Shown here: piece after piece, positions 11,304-25,400 of the stretch
Layout of the letters: every line of letters starts with the position of its first letter
How positions within the stretch are numbered: the stretch's first letter is position 1
DNA from: Narthecium ossifragum
Lineage: Eukaryota; Streptophyta; Magnoliopsida; Dioscoreales; Nartheciaceae
Direction: 5' to 3'
DNA: 64,000 nt
NCBI GenBank assembly: GCA_963920575.1
Contig: OY986974.1
Span: 186,001 to 250,000 of the forward strand
Translations under genes and position numbers: made by a program
The notes under the pieces: model-generated
Database searches by the model: none
What the model was told of the DNA's origin: nothing
The model's input: the letters and a program-made list of their open reading frames with translations, nothing else

Positions 11304-12527
11304 TACGAATTTTGTAGACGAAATATAGTAGATTAACTATTAACTATTTCACTTTTTACTCTCCAAATTTCACTTTTTACCCTGCCTTTATTTACCTTTT
11401 TTATATCATTTTTTTATTTTCACTCGGTCATTTTTACTTCTTATTTTTACCATTACTACATTACCTAATGCCCTATATACCTATACGGATTTTGTAGATG
11501 AAATATAGTATATTAACTATTAACTATTTCACTTTTTACTCTCCAAATTTCACTTTTTACCCTGCCTTTATTTACCTTTTTCATATCATTTTTTTATTTT
11601 CACTCCAGCCTTTTTATTTCTTATTTTTTTACCATTACTACATTCGCTAATGCCATATATACCTATATGGATTTTGTAGATGAAATATAGTAGATTAACT
11701 ATTAACTATTTCACTTTTTACCCTGCCTTTATTTACCTTTTCCATATCATTTTTTTGTTTTACCTCCGGCCATTTTATTTCTTATTTTTTATCCATTACT
11801 ATATTCCCTAATGCCCCACATACCTATACGGATTTTGTAGACGAAATATAGTAGATTAACTATTAACTATTTCACTTGTTACTCTCCAAATTTCACTTTT
11901 TACCCTGCCTTTATTTACCTTTTTCATATCATTTTTTTTGTTTCACTCCGACCTTTTTACTTCTTATTTTTACCATTACTACATTCCCTAATGCCCTATA
12001 TACCTATACGGATTTTGTAGACGAAATATAGTAGATTAACTATTAACTATTTCACTTTTTACTCTCCAAATTTCACTTTTTACTCTGCCTTTATTTACCT
12101 TTTTCATATCATTTTTTTATTTTTACTCCGACCTTTTTACTTCTTATTTTTACCATTACTACATTCCCTAATGCCGTATATACCTATACGGATTTTGTAG
12201 ACGAAATATAGTAGATTAACTTTTAACTTTTTCACTTGTTACTCTCCAAATTTCACTTTTTACCCTGCCTTTATTTACCTTTTTCATATCATTTTTTTTG
12301 TTTCACTCCGACCTTTTTACTTCTTATTTTTACCATTACTACATTCCCTAATGCCCTATATACCTATACGGATTTTGTAGACGAAATATAGTAGATTAAC
12401 TATTAACTATTTCACTTTTTACCCTGCTTTTATTTACCTTTTTCATATCATTTTTTAATTTTCACTCCGGCCTTTTTATTTCTTATTTTTTTACCATTAC
12501 TACATTCCCTAATGCCCTATATACCTA
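11304..12527 (+). repeat. 7-mer unit BCDEFGH, 1224 bp
   Basis: Seven monomers following an A monomer: B, C (CCAGCC haplotype), D, E, F, G and H. The length 1224 equals four 180s, one 182 and two 161s, the same composition as the 7-mers at 54632-60751. Here it is followed by I rather than B, so it is the left part of a larger unit and not a tandem 7-mer. Confidence 0.9.
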
Positions 12528-14994
12528 TACGGATTTTGTTGACGAAATATAGTAGATTAACTATTAACTATTTCACTTTTTACTCTCCAAATTTCACTTT
12601 TTACCCTGCCTTTATTTACCTTTTTCATATCATTTTTTTATTTTCACTCCGACCTTTTTACTTCTTATTTTTACCATTAATACATTCTCTAATGCCCTAT
12701 ATACCTATACGGATTTTGTAGACGAAATATAGTAGATTAACTATTAACAATTTCATTTTTTACTCTCCAAATGTCACTTTTTACCCTGCCTTTATTTAAC
12801 TTTTTTATATCATTTTTTTATTTTCACTCGGTCCTTTTTTCTTCTCATTTTTACCATTACTACATTCCCTAATACCCTATATACCTATACGGATTTTGTA
12901 AACGAAATATAGTAGATTAACTATTAACTATTTCACTTTTTACTCTCCAAATTTCACTTTTTACCCTGCGTTTATTTACCTTTTTCATATCATTTTTTTA
13001 TTTTCACTCCGACCTTTTTACTTCTTATTTTTACAATTACTACATTCCCTAATGCCGTATATACCTATACGGATTTTGTAGACGAAATATAGTAGATTAA
13101 CTATTAACTATTTCACTTTTTACTCTCCAAATTTCACTTTTTACCCTGCCTTTATTTACCTTTTTTATATCATTTTTTTCTTTTCACTCGGTCATTTTTA
13201 CTTCTTATTTTTACCATTACTATATTACCTAATGCCCTATATACCTATACGGATTTTGTAGATGAAATATAGTATATTAACTATTAACTATTTCACTTTT
13301 TACTCTCCAAATTTCACTTTTTACCCTGCCTTTATTTACCTTTTTCATATCATTTTTTTATTTTCACTCCAGCCTTTTTATTTCTTATTTTTTTACCATT
13401 ACTACATTCGGTAATGCCATATATACCTATATGGATTTTGTAGATGAAATATAGTAGATTAACTATTAACTATTTCACTTTTTACCCTGCCTTTATTTAC
13501 CTTTTCCATATCATTTTTTCGTTTTACCTCCGCCCTTTTTATTTCTTATTTTTTATCCATTACTATATTCCCTAATGCCCCACATACCTATACGGATTTT
13601 GTAGACGAAATATAGTAGATTAACTATTAACTATTTCACTTGTTACTCTCCAAATTTCACTTTTTACCCTGCCTTTATTTACCTTTTTCATATCATTTTT
13701 TTTGTTTCACTCCGACCTTTTTACTTCTTATTTTTACCATTACTACATTCCCTAATGCCGTATATACCTATACGGATTTTGTAGACGAAATATAGTAGAT
13801 TAACTATTAACTATTTCACTTTTTACTCTCCAAATTTCACTTTTTACCCTGCCTTTATTTACCTTTTTTATATCATTTTTTTATTTTCACTCGGTCATTT
13901 TTACTTCTTATTTTTACCATTACTACATTACCTAATGCCCTATATACCTATACGGATTTTGTAGATGAAATATAGTATATTAACTATTAACTATTTCACT
14001 TTTTACTCTCCAAATTTCACTTTTTACCCTGCCTTTATTTACCTTTTTCATATCATTTTTTTATTTTCACTCCAGCCTTTTTATTTCTTATTTTTTTACC
14101 ATTACTACATTCGCTAATGCCATATATACCTATATGGATTTTGTAGATGAAATATAGTAGATTAACTATTAACTATTTCACTTTTTACCCTGCCTTTATT
14201 TACCTTTTCCATATCATTTTTTCGTTTTACCTCCGGCCATTTTATTTCTTATTTTTTATCCATTACTATATTCCCTAATGCCCCACATACCTATACGGAT
14301 TTTGTAGACGAAATATAGTAGATTAACTATTAACTATTTCACTTGTTACTCTCCAAATTTCACTTTTTACCCTGCCTTTATTTACCTTTTTCATATCATT
14401 TTTTTTGTTTCACTCCGACCTTTTTACTTCTTATTTTTACCATTACTACATTCCCTAATGCCCTATATACCTATACGGATTTTGTAGACGAAATATAGTA
14501 GATTAACTATTAACTATTTCACTTTTTACTCTCCAAATTTCACTTTTTACTCTGCCTTTATTTACCTTTTTCATATCATTTTTTTATTTTTACTCCGACC
14601 TTTTTACTTCTTATTTTTACCATTACTACATTCCCTAATGCCGTATATACCTATACGGATTTTGTAGACGAAATATAGTAGATTAACTTTTAACTTTTTC
14701 ACTTGTTACTCTCCAAATTTCACTTTTTACCCTGCCTTTATTTACCTTTTTCATATCATTTTTTTTGTTTCACTCCGACCTTTTTACTTCTTATTTTTAC
14801 CATTACTACATTCCCTAATGCCCTATATACCTATACGGATTTTGTAGACGAAATATAGTAGATTAACTATTAACTATTTCACTTTTTACCCTGCTTTTAT
14901 TTACCTTTTTCATATCATTTTTTAATTTTCACTCCGGCCTTTTTATTTCTTATTTTTTTACCATTACTACATTCCCTAATGCCCTATATACCTA
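12528..14994 (+). repeat. Composite 14-mer, IKABCDE* + BCDEFGH, 2467 bp
   Basis: Anchors: 12528, 12708, 12888, 13068, 13248, 13430, 13591, 13771, 13951, 14133, 14294, 14474, 14654 and 14834. The first I begins GTTGACG. The seventh monomer (E*) has an E body but a CCGTAT tail, and it is followed directly by B, so BCD(E) occurs twice in a row. This is the left, irregular relative of the 21-mer. Confidence 0.9.
13591..13770 (+). repeat. E/A chimeric monomer
   Basis: E body (CACTTGTTACTC, eight T then GTTTCAC) with a CCGTAT tail at 13758 like A or F, followed directly by B, which normally follows A. This marks the exchange point that repeats BCDE in the 12528-14994 unit. Confidence 0.8.
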
Positions 14995-17900
14995 TACGGA
15001 TTTTGTTGACGAAATATAGTAGATTAACTATTAACTATTTCACTTTTTACTCTCCAAATTTCACTTTTTACCCTGCCTTTATTTACCTTTTTCATATCAT
15101 TTTTTTATTTTCACTCCGACCTTTTTACTTCTTATTTTTACCATTAATACATTCTCTAATGCCCTATATACCTATACGGATTTTGTAGACGAAATATAGT
15201 AGATTAACTATTAACAATTTCATTTTTTACTCTCCAAATGTCACTTTTTACCCTGCCTTTATTTAACTTTTTTATATCATTTTTTTATTTTCACTCGGTC
15301 CTTTTTTCTTCTCATTTTTACCATTACTACATTCCCTAATACCCTATATACCTATACGGATTTTGTAAACGAAATATAGTAGATTAACTATTAACTATTT
15401 CACTTTTTACTCTCCAAATTTCACTTTTTACCCTGCGTTTATTTACCTTTTTCATATCATTTTTTTATTTTCACTCCGACCTTTTTACTTCTTATTTTTA
15501 CAATTACTACATTCCCTAATGCCGTATATACCTATACGGATTTTGTAGACGAAATATAGTAGATTAACTATTAACTATTTCACTTTTTACTCTCCAAATT
15601 TCACTTTTTACCCTGCCTTTATTTACCTTTTTTATATCATTTTTTTATTTTCACTCGGTCATTTTTACTTCTTATTTTTACCATTACTATATTACCTAAT
15701 GCCCTATATACCTATACGGATTTTGTAGATGAAATATAGTATATTAACTATTAACTATTTCACTTTTTACTCTCCAAATTTCACTTTTTACCCTGCCTTT
15801 ATTTACCTTTTTCATATCATTTTTTTATTTTCACTCCAGCCTTTTTATTTCTTATTTTTTTACCATTACTACATTCGGTAATGCCATATATACCTATATG
15901 GATTTTGTAGATGAAATATAGTAGATTAACTATTAACTATTTCACTTTTTACCCTGCCTTTATTTACCTTTTCCATATCATTTTTTCGTTTTACCTCCGC
16001 CCTTTTTATTTCTTATTTTTTATCCATTACTATATTCCCTAATGCCCCACATACCTATACGGATTTTGTAGACGAAATATAGTAGATTAACTATTAACTA
16101 TTTCACTTGTTACTCTCCAAATTTCACTTTTTACCCTGCCTTTATTTACCTTTTTCATATCATTTTTTTTGTTTCACTCCGACCTTTTTACTTCTTATTT
16201 TTACCATTACTACATTCCCTAATGCCCTATATACCTATACGGATTTTGTAGACGAAATATAGTAGATTAACTATTAACTATTTCACTTTTTACTCTCCAA
16301 ATTTCACTTTTTACTCTGCCTTTATTTACCTTTTTCATATCATTTTTTTATTTTTACTCCGACCTTTTTACTTCTTATTTTTACCATTACTACATTCCCT
16401 AATGCCGTATATACCTATACGGATTTTGTAGACGAAATATACTAGATTAACTTTTAACTTTTTCACTTGTTACTCTCCAAATTTCACTTTTTACCCTGCC
16501 TTTATTTACCTTTTTCATATCATTTTTTTTGTTTCACTCCGACCTTTTTACTTCTTATTTTTACCATTACTACATTCCCTAATGCCCTATATACCTATAC
16601 GGATTTTGTAGACGAAATATAGTAGATTAACTATTAACTATTTCACTTTTTACCCTGCTTTTATTTACCTTTTTCATATCATTTTTTAATTTTCACTCCG
16701 GCCTTTTTATTTCTTATTTTTTTACCATTACTACATTCCCTAATGCCCTATATACCTATACGGATTTTGTAGACGAAATATAGTAGATTAACTATTAACT
16801 ATTTCACTTTTTACTCTCCAAATTTCACTTTTTACCCTGCCTTTATTTACCTTTTTCATATCATTTTTTTATTTTCACACCGACCTTTTTACTTCTTATT
16901 TTTACCATTTCAACATTCCCTAATGCCCTATATACCTATACGGATTTTGTAGACGAAATATAGTAGATTAACTATTAACTATTTCACTTTTTACTCTCCA
17001 AATTTCACTTTTTTCCCTGCCTTTATTTGCCTTTTTCATATCATTTTTTTATTTTCACTCCGACCTTTTTACTTCTTATTTTTACCATTACTACATTCCC
17101 TAATGCCCTATATACCTATACGGATTTTGTAGACGAAATATAGTAGATTAACTATTAACAATTTCATTTTTTACTCTCCAAATGTCACTTTTTACCCTGC
17201 CTTTATTTACCTTTTTTATATCATTTTTTTATTTTCACTCGGTCCTTTTTTCTTCTCATTTTTACCATTACTACATTCCCTAATACCCTATATACCTATA
17301 CGGATTTTGTAAACGAAATATAGTAGATTAACTATTAACTATTTCACTTTTTACTCTCCAAATTTCACTTTTTACCCTGCCTTTATTTACCTTTTTCATA
17401 TCATTTTTTTATTTTCACTCCGACCTTTTTACTTCTTATTTTTACAATTACTACATTCCCTAATGCCGTATATACCGATACGAATTTTGTAGACGAAATA
17501 TAGTAGATTAACTATTAACTATTTCACTTTTTACTCTCCAAATTTCACTTTTTACCCTGCCTTTATTTACCTTTTTTATATCATTTTTTTATTTTCACTC
17601 GGTCATTTTTACTTCTTATTTTTACCATTACTACATTACCTAATGCCCTATATACCTATACGGATTTTGTAGATGAAATATAGTATATTAACTATTAACT
17701 ATTTCACTTTTTACTCTCCAAATTTCACTTTTTACCCTGCCTTTATTTACCTTTTTCATATCATTTTTTTATTTTCACTCCAGCCTTTTTATTTCTTATT
17801 TTTTTACCATTACTACATTCGCTAATGCCATATATACCTATATGGATTTTGTAGATGAAATATAGTAGATTAACTATTAACTATTTCACTTTTTACCCTG

Positions 17901-18702
17901 CCTTTATTTACCTTTTCCATATCATTTTTTCGTTTTACCTCCGGCCATTTTATTTCTTATTTTTTATCCATTACTATATTCCCTAATGCCCCACATACCT
18001 ATACGGATTTTGTAGACGAAATATAGTAGATTAACTATTAACTATTTCACTTGTTACTCTCCAAATTTCACTTTTTACCCTGCCTTTATTTACCTTTTTC
18101 ATATCATTTTTTTTGTTTCACTCCGACCTTTTTACTTCTTATTTTTACCATTACTACATTCCCTAATGCCCTATATACCTATACGGATTTTGTAGACGAA
18201 ATATAGTAGATTAACTATTAACTATTTCACTTTTTACTCTCCAAATTTCACTTTTTACTCTGCCTTTATTTACCTTTTTCATATCATTTTTTTATTTTTA
18301 CTCCGACCTTTTTACTTCTTATTTTTACCATTACTACATTCCCTAATGCCGTATATACCTATACGGATTTTGTAGACGAAATATACTAGATTAACTTTTA
18401 ACTTTTTCACTTGTTACTCTCCAAATTTCACTTTTTACCCTGCCTTTATTTACCTTTTTCATATCATTTTTTTTGTTTCACTCCGACCTTTTTACTTCTT
18501 ATTTTTACCATTACTACATTCCCTAATGCCCTATATACCTATACGGATTTTGTAGACGAAATATAGTAGATTAACTATTAACTATTTCACTTTTTACCCT
18601 GCTTTTATTTACCTTTTTCATATCATTTTTTAATTTTCACTCCGGCCTTTTTATTTCTTATTTTTTTACCATTACTACATTCCCTAATGCCCTATATACC
18701 TA
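14995..18702 (+). repeat. 21-mer HOR copy 1, 3708 bp
   Basis: Order IKABCDEFGH then IJKABCDEFGH, a 10-mer of 1764 bp joined to an 11-mer of 1944 bp. The halves carry different variants. The 10-mer half has TTTAACTTTTTTA in K, CTGCGTTTAT in A, ATTCGGTAATG in C and CTCCGCCC in D. The 11-mer half has TTTACC, CTGCCTTTAT, ATTCGCTAATG and CTCCGGCC. In this copy both F-to-G junctions read ATACTAG. Confidence 0.92.
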
Positions 18703-21700
18703 TACGGATTTTGTTGACGAAATATAGTAGATTAACTATTAACTATTTCACTTTTTACTCTCCAAATTTCACTTTTTACCCTGCCTTTATTTACCTTTTT
18801 CATATCATTTTTTTATTTTCACTCCGACCTTTTTACTTCTTATTTTTACCATTAATACATTCTCTAATGCCCTATATACCTATACGGATTTTGTAGACGA
18901 AATATAGTAGATTAACTATTAACAATTTCATTTTTTACTCTCCAAATGTCACTTTTTACCCTGCCTTTATTTAACTTTTTTATATCATTTTTTTATTTTC
19001 ACTCGGTCCTTTTTTCTTCTCATTTTTACCATTACTACATTCCCTAATACCCTATATACCTATACGGATTTTGTAAACGAAATATAGTAGATTAACTATT
19101 AACTATTTCACTTTTTACTCTCCAAATTTCACTTTTTACCCTGCGTTTATTTACCTTTTTCATATCATTTTTTTATTTTCACTCCGACCTTTTTACTTCT
19201 TATTTTTACAATTACTACATTCCCTAATGCCGTATATACCTATACGGATTTTGTAGACGAAATATAGTAGATTAACTATTAACTATTTCACTTTTTACTC
19301 TCCAAATTTCACTTTTTACCCTGCCTTTATTTACCTTTTTTATATCATTTTTTTATTTTCACTCGGTCATTTTTACTTCTTATTTTTACCATTACTATAT
19401 TACCTAATGCCCTATATACCTATACGGATTTTGTAGATGAAATATAGTATATTAACTATTAACTATTTCACTTTTTACTCTCCAAATTTCACTTTTTACC
19501 CTGCCTTTATTTACCTTTTTCATATCATTTTTTTATTTTCACTCCAGCCTTTTTATTTCTTATTTTTTTACCATTACTACATTCGGTAATGCCATATATA
19601 CCTATATGGATTTTGTAGATGAAATATAGTAGATTAACTATTAACTATTTCACTTTTTACCCTGCCTTTATTTACCTTTTCCATATCATTTTTTCGTTTT
19701 ACCTCCGCCCTTTTTATTTCTTATTTTTTATCCATTACTATATTCCCTAATGCCCCACATACCTATACGGATTTTGTAGACGAAATATAGTAGATTAACT
19801 ATTAACTATTTCACTTGTTACTCTCCAAATTTCACTTTTTACCCTGCCTTTATTTACCTTTTTCATATCATTTTTTTTGTTTCACTCCGACCTTTTTACT
19901 TCTTATTTTTACCATTACTACATTCCCTAATGCCCTATATACCTATACGGATTTTGTAGACGAAATATAGTAGATTAACTATTAACTATTTCACTTTTTA
20001 CTCTCCAAATTTCACTTTTTACTCTGCCTTTATTTACCTTTTTCATATCATTTTTTTATTTTTACTCCGACCTTTTTACTTCTTATTTTTACCATTACTA
20101 CATTCCCTAATGCCGTATATACCTATACGGATTTTGTAGACGAAATATACTAGATTAACTTTTAACTTTTTCACTTGTTACTCTCCAAATTTCACTTTTT
20201 ACCCTGCCTTTATTTACCTTTTTCATATCATTTTTTTTGTTTCACTCCGACCTTTTTACTTCTTATTTTTACCATTACTACATTCCCTAATGCCCTATAT
20301 ACCTATACGGATTTTGTAGACGAAATATAGTAGATTAACTATTAACTATTTCACTTTTTACCCTGCTTTTATTTACCTTTTTCATATCATTTTTTAATTT
20401 TCACTCCGGCCTTTTTATTTCTTATTTTTTTACCATTACTACATTCCCTAATGCCCTATATACCTATACGGATTTTGTAGACGAAATATAGTAGATTAAC
20501 TATTAACTATTTCACTTTTTACTCTCCAAATTTCACTTTTTACCCTGCCTTTATTTACCTTTTTCATATCATTTTTTTATTTTCACACCGACCTTTTTAC
20601 TTCTTATTTTTACCATTTCAACATTCCCTAATGCCCTATATACCTATACGGATTTTGTAGACGAAATATAGTAGATTAACTATTAACTATTTCACTTTTT
20701 ACTCTCCAAATTTCACTTTTTTCCCTGCCTTTATTTGCCTTTTTCATATCATTTTTTTATTTTCACTCCGACCTTTTTACTTCTTATTTTTACCATTACT
20801 ACATTCCCTAATGCCCTATATACCTATACGGATTTTGTAGACGAAATATAGTAGATTAACTATTAACAATTTCATTTTTTACTCTCCAAATGTCACTTTT
20901 TACCCTGCCTTTATTTACCTTTTTTATATCATTTTTTTATTTTCACTCGGTCCTTTTTTCTTCTCATTTTTACCATTACTACATTCCCTAATACCCTATA
21001 TACCTATACGGATTTTGTAAACGAAATATAGTAGATTAACTATTAACTATTTCACTTTTTACTCTCCAAATTTCACTTTTTACCCTGCCTTTATTTACCT
21101 TTTTCATATCATTTTTTTATTTTCACTCCGACCTTTTTACTTCTTATTTTTACAATTACTACATTCCCTAATGCCGTATATACCGATACGAATTTTGTAG
21201 ACGAAATATAGTAGATTAACTATTAACTATTTCACTTTTTACTCTCCAAATTTCACTTTTTACCCTGCCTTTATTTACCTTTTTTATATCATTTTTTTAT
21301 TTTCACTCGGTCATTTTTACTTCTTATTTTTACCATTACTACATTACCTAATGCCCTATATACCTATACGGATTTTGTAGATGAAATATAGTATATTAAC
21401 TATTAACTATTTCACTTTTTACTCTCCAAATTTCACTTTTTACCCTGCCTTTATTTACCTTTTTCATATCATTTTTTTATTTTCACTCCAGCCTTTTTAT
21501 TTCTTATTTTTTTACCATTACTACATTCGCTAATGCCATATATACCTATATGGATTTTGTAGATGAAATATAGTAGATTAACTATTAACTATTTCACTTT
21601 TTACCCTGCCTTTATTTACCTTTTCCATATCATTTTTTCGTTTTACCTCCGGCCATTTTATTTCTTATTTTTTATCCATTACTATATTCCCTAATGCCCC

Positions 21701-22410
21701 ACATACCTATACGGATTTTGTAGACGAAATATAGTAGATTAACTATTAACTATTTCACTTGTTACTCTCCAAATTTCACTTTTTACCCTGCCTTTATTTA
21801 CCTTTTTCATATCATTTTTTTTGTTTCACTCCGACCTTTTTACTTCTTATTTTTACCATTACTACATTCCCTAATGCCCTATATACCTATACGGATTTTG
21901 TAGACGAAATATAGTAGATTAACTATTAACTATTTCACTTTTTACTCTCCAAATTTCACTTTTTACTCTGCCTTTATTTACCTTTTTCATATCATTTTTT
22001 TATTTTTACTCCGACCTTTTTACTTCTTATTTTTACCATTACTACATTCCCTAATGCCGTATATACCTATACGGATTTTGTAGACGAAATATAGTAGATT
22101 AACTTTTAACTTTTTCACTTGTTACTCTCCAAATTTCACTTTTTACCCTGCCTTTATTTACCTTTTTCATATCATTTTTTTTGTTTCACTCCGACCTTTT
22201 TACTTCTTATTTTTACCATTACTACATTCCCTAATGCCCTATATACCTATACGGATTTTGTAGACGAAATATAGTAGATTAACTATTAACTATTTCACTT
22301 TTTACCCTGCTTTTATTTACCTTTTTCATATCATTTTTTAATTTTCACTCCGGCCTTTTTATTTCTTATTTTTTTACCATTACTACATTCCCTAATGCCC
22401 TATATACCTA
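18703..22410 (+). repeat. 21-mer HOR copy 2, 3708 bp
   Basis: Repeats copy 1 at an exact 3708-bp offset with the same order. The second F-to-G junction (about 22090) reads ATAGTAG, where copy 1 has ATACTAG, so copies 2 and 3 are closer to each other than to copy 1. Confidence 0.93.
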
Positions 22411-25400
22411 TACGGATTTTGTTGACGAAATATAGTAGATTAACTATTAACTATTTCACTTTTTACTCTCCAAATTTCACTTTTTACCCTGCCTTTATTT
22501 ACCTTTTTCATATCATTTTTTTATTTTCACTCCGACCTTTTTACTTCTTATTTTTACCATTAATACATTCTCTAATGCCCTATATACCTATACGGATTTT
22601 GTAGACGAAATATAGTAGATTAACTATTAACAATTTCATTTTTTACTCTCCAAATGTCACTTTTTACCCTGCCTTTATTTAACTTTTTTATATCATTTTT
22701 TTATTTTCACTCGGTCCTTTTTTCTTCTCATTTTTACCATTACTACATTCCCTAATACCCTATATACCTATACGGATTTTGTAAACGAAATATAGTAGAT
22801 TAACTATTAACTATTTCACTTTTTACTCTCCAAATTTCACTTTTTACCCTGCGTTTATTTACCTTTTTCATATCATTTTTTTATTTTCACTCCGACCTTT
22901 TTACTTCTTATTTTTACAATTACTACATTCCCTAATGCCGTATATACCTATACGGATTTTGTAGACGAAATATAGTAGATTAACTATTAACTATTTCACT
23001 TTTTACTCTCCAAATTTCACTTTTTACCCTGCCTTTATTTACCTTTTTTATATCATTTTTTTATTTTCACTCGGTCATTTTTACTTCTTATTTTTACCAT
23101 TACTATATTACCTAATGCCCTATATACCTATACGGATTTTGTAGATGAAATATAGTATATTAACTATTAACTATTTCACTTTTTACTCTCCAAATTTCAC
23201 TTTTTACCCTGCCTTTATTTACCTTTTTCATATCATTTTTTTATTTTCACTCCAGCCTTTTTATTTCTTATTTTTTTACCATTACTACATTCGGTAATGC
23301 CATATATACCTATATGGATTTTGTAGATGAAATATAGTAGATTAACTATTAACTATTTCACTTTTTACCCTGCCTTTATTTACCTTTTCCATATCATTTT
23401 TTCGTTTTACCTCCGCCCTTTTTATTTCTTATTTTTTATCCATTACTATATTCCCTAATGCCCCACATACCTATACGGATTTTGTAGACGAAATATAGTA
23501 GATTAACTATTAACTATTTCACTTGTTACTCTCCAAATTTCACTTTTTACCCTGCCTTTATTTACCTTTTTCATATCATTTTTTTTGTTTCACTCCGACC
23601 TTTTTACTTCTTATTTTTACCATTACTACATTCCCTAATGCCCTATATACCTATACGGATTTTGTAGACGAAATATAGTAGATTAACTATTAACTATTTC
23701 ACTTTTTACTCTCCAAATTTCACTTTTTACTCTGCCTTTATTTACCTTTTTCATATCATTTTTTTATTTTTACTCCGACCTTTTTACTTCTTATTTTTAC
23801 CATTCCTACATTCCCTAATGCCGTATATACCTATACGGATTTTGTAGACGAAATATACTAGATTAACTTTTAACTTTTTCACTTGTTACTCTCCAAATTT
23901 CACTTTTTACCCTGCCTTTATTTACCTTTTTCATATCATTTTTTTTGTTTCACTCCGACCTTTTTACTTCTTATTTTTACCATTACTACATTCCCTAATG
24001 CCCTATATACCTATACGGATTTTGTAGACGAAATATAGTAGATTAACTATTAACTATTTCACTTTTTACCCTGCTTTTATTTACCTTTTTCATATCATTT
24101 TTTAATTTTCACTCCGGCCTTTTTATTTCTTATTTTTTTACCATTACTACATTCCCTAATGCCCTATATACCTATACGGATTTTGTAGACGAAATATAGT
24201 AGATTAACTATTAACTATTTCACTTTTTACTCTCCAAATTTCACTTTTTACCCTGCCTTTATTTACCTTTTTCATATCATTTTTTTATTTTCACACCGAC
24301 CTTTTTACTTCTTATTTTTACCATTTCAACATTCCCTAATGCCCTATATACCTATACGGATTTTGTAGACGAAATATAGTAGATTAACTATTAACTATTT
24401 CACTTTTTACTCTCCAAATTTCACTTTTTTCCCTGCCTTTATTTGCCTTTTTCATATCATTTTTTTATTTTCACTCCGACCTTTTTACTTCTTATTTTTA
24501 CCATTACTACATTCCCTAATGCCCTATATACCTATACGGATTTTGTAGACGAAATATAGTAGATTAACTATTAACAATTTCATTTTTTACTCTCCAAATG
24601 TCACTTTTTACCCTGCCTTTATTTACCTTTTTTATATCATTTTTTTATTTTCACTCGGTCCTTTTTTCTTCTCATTTTTACCATTACTACATTCCCTAAT
24701 ACCCTATATACCTATACGGATTTTGTAAACGAAATATAGTAGATTAACTATTAACTATTTCACTTTTTACTCTCCAAATTTCACTTTTTACCCTGCCTTT
24801 ATTTACCTTTTTCATATCATTTTTTTATTTTCACTCCGACCTTTTTACTTCTTATTTTTACAATTACTACATTCCCTAATGCCGTATATACCGATACGAA
24901 TTTTGTAGACGAAATATAGTAGATTAACTATTAACTATTTCACTTTTTACTCTCCAAATTTCACTTTTTACCCTGCCTTTATTTACCTTTTTTATATCAT
25001 TTTTTTATTTTCACTCGGTCATTTTTACTTCTTATTTTTACCATTACTACATTACCTAATGCCCTATATACCTATACGGATTTTGTAGATGAAATATAGT
25101 ATATTAACTATTAACTATTTCACTTTTTACTCTCCAAATTTCACTTTTTACCCTGCCTTTATTTACCTTTTTCATATCATTTTTTTATTTTCACTCCAGC
25201 CTTTTTATTTCTTATTTTTTTACCATTACTACATTCGCTAATGCCATATATACCTATATGGATTTTGTAGATGAAATATAGTAGATTAACTATTAACTAT
25301 TTCACTTTTTACCCTGCCTTTATTTACCTTTTCCATATCATTTTTTCGTTTTACCTCCGGCCATTTTATTTCTTATTTTTTATCCATTACTATATTCCCT

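Noticed and set aside
12512..12721. Repeated 69-aa open frames (also 61 and 108 aa) that look like small hydrophobic membrane proteins
   Set aside because: They are translations of a T-rich satellite, recur with each HOR, start and stop in the same junction word, and depend on one substitution. The 61- and 108-codon frames begin at TTG. The hydrophobicity follows from T-rich codons (Phe, Leu, Ile, Tyr). I see no promoter or coding-type conservation.
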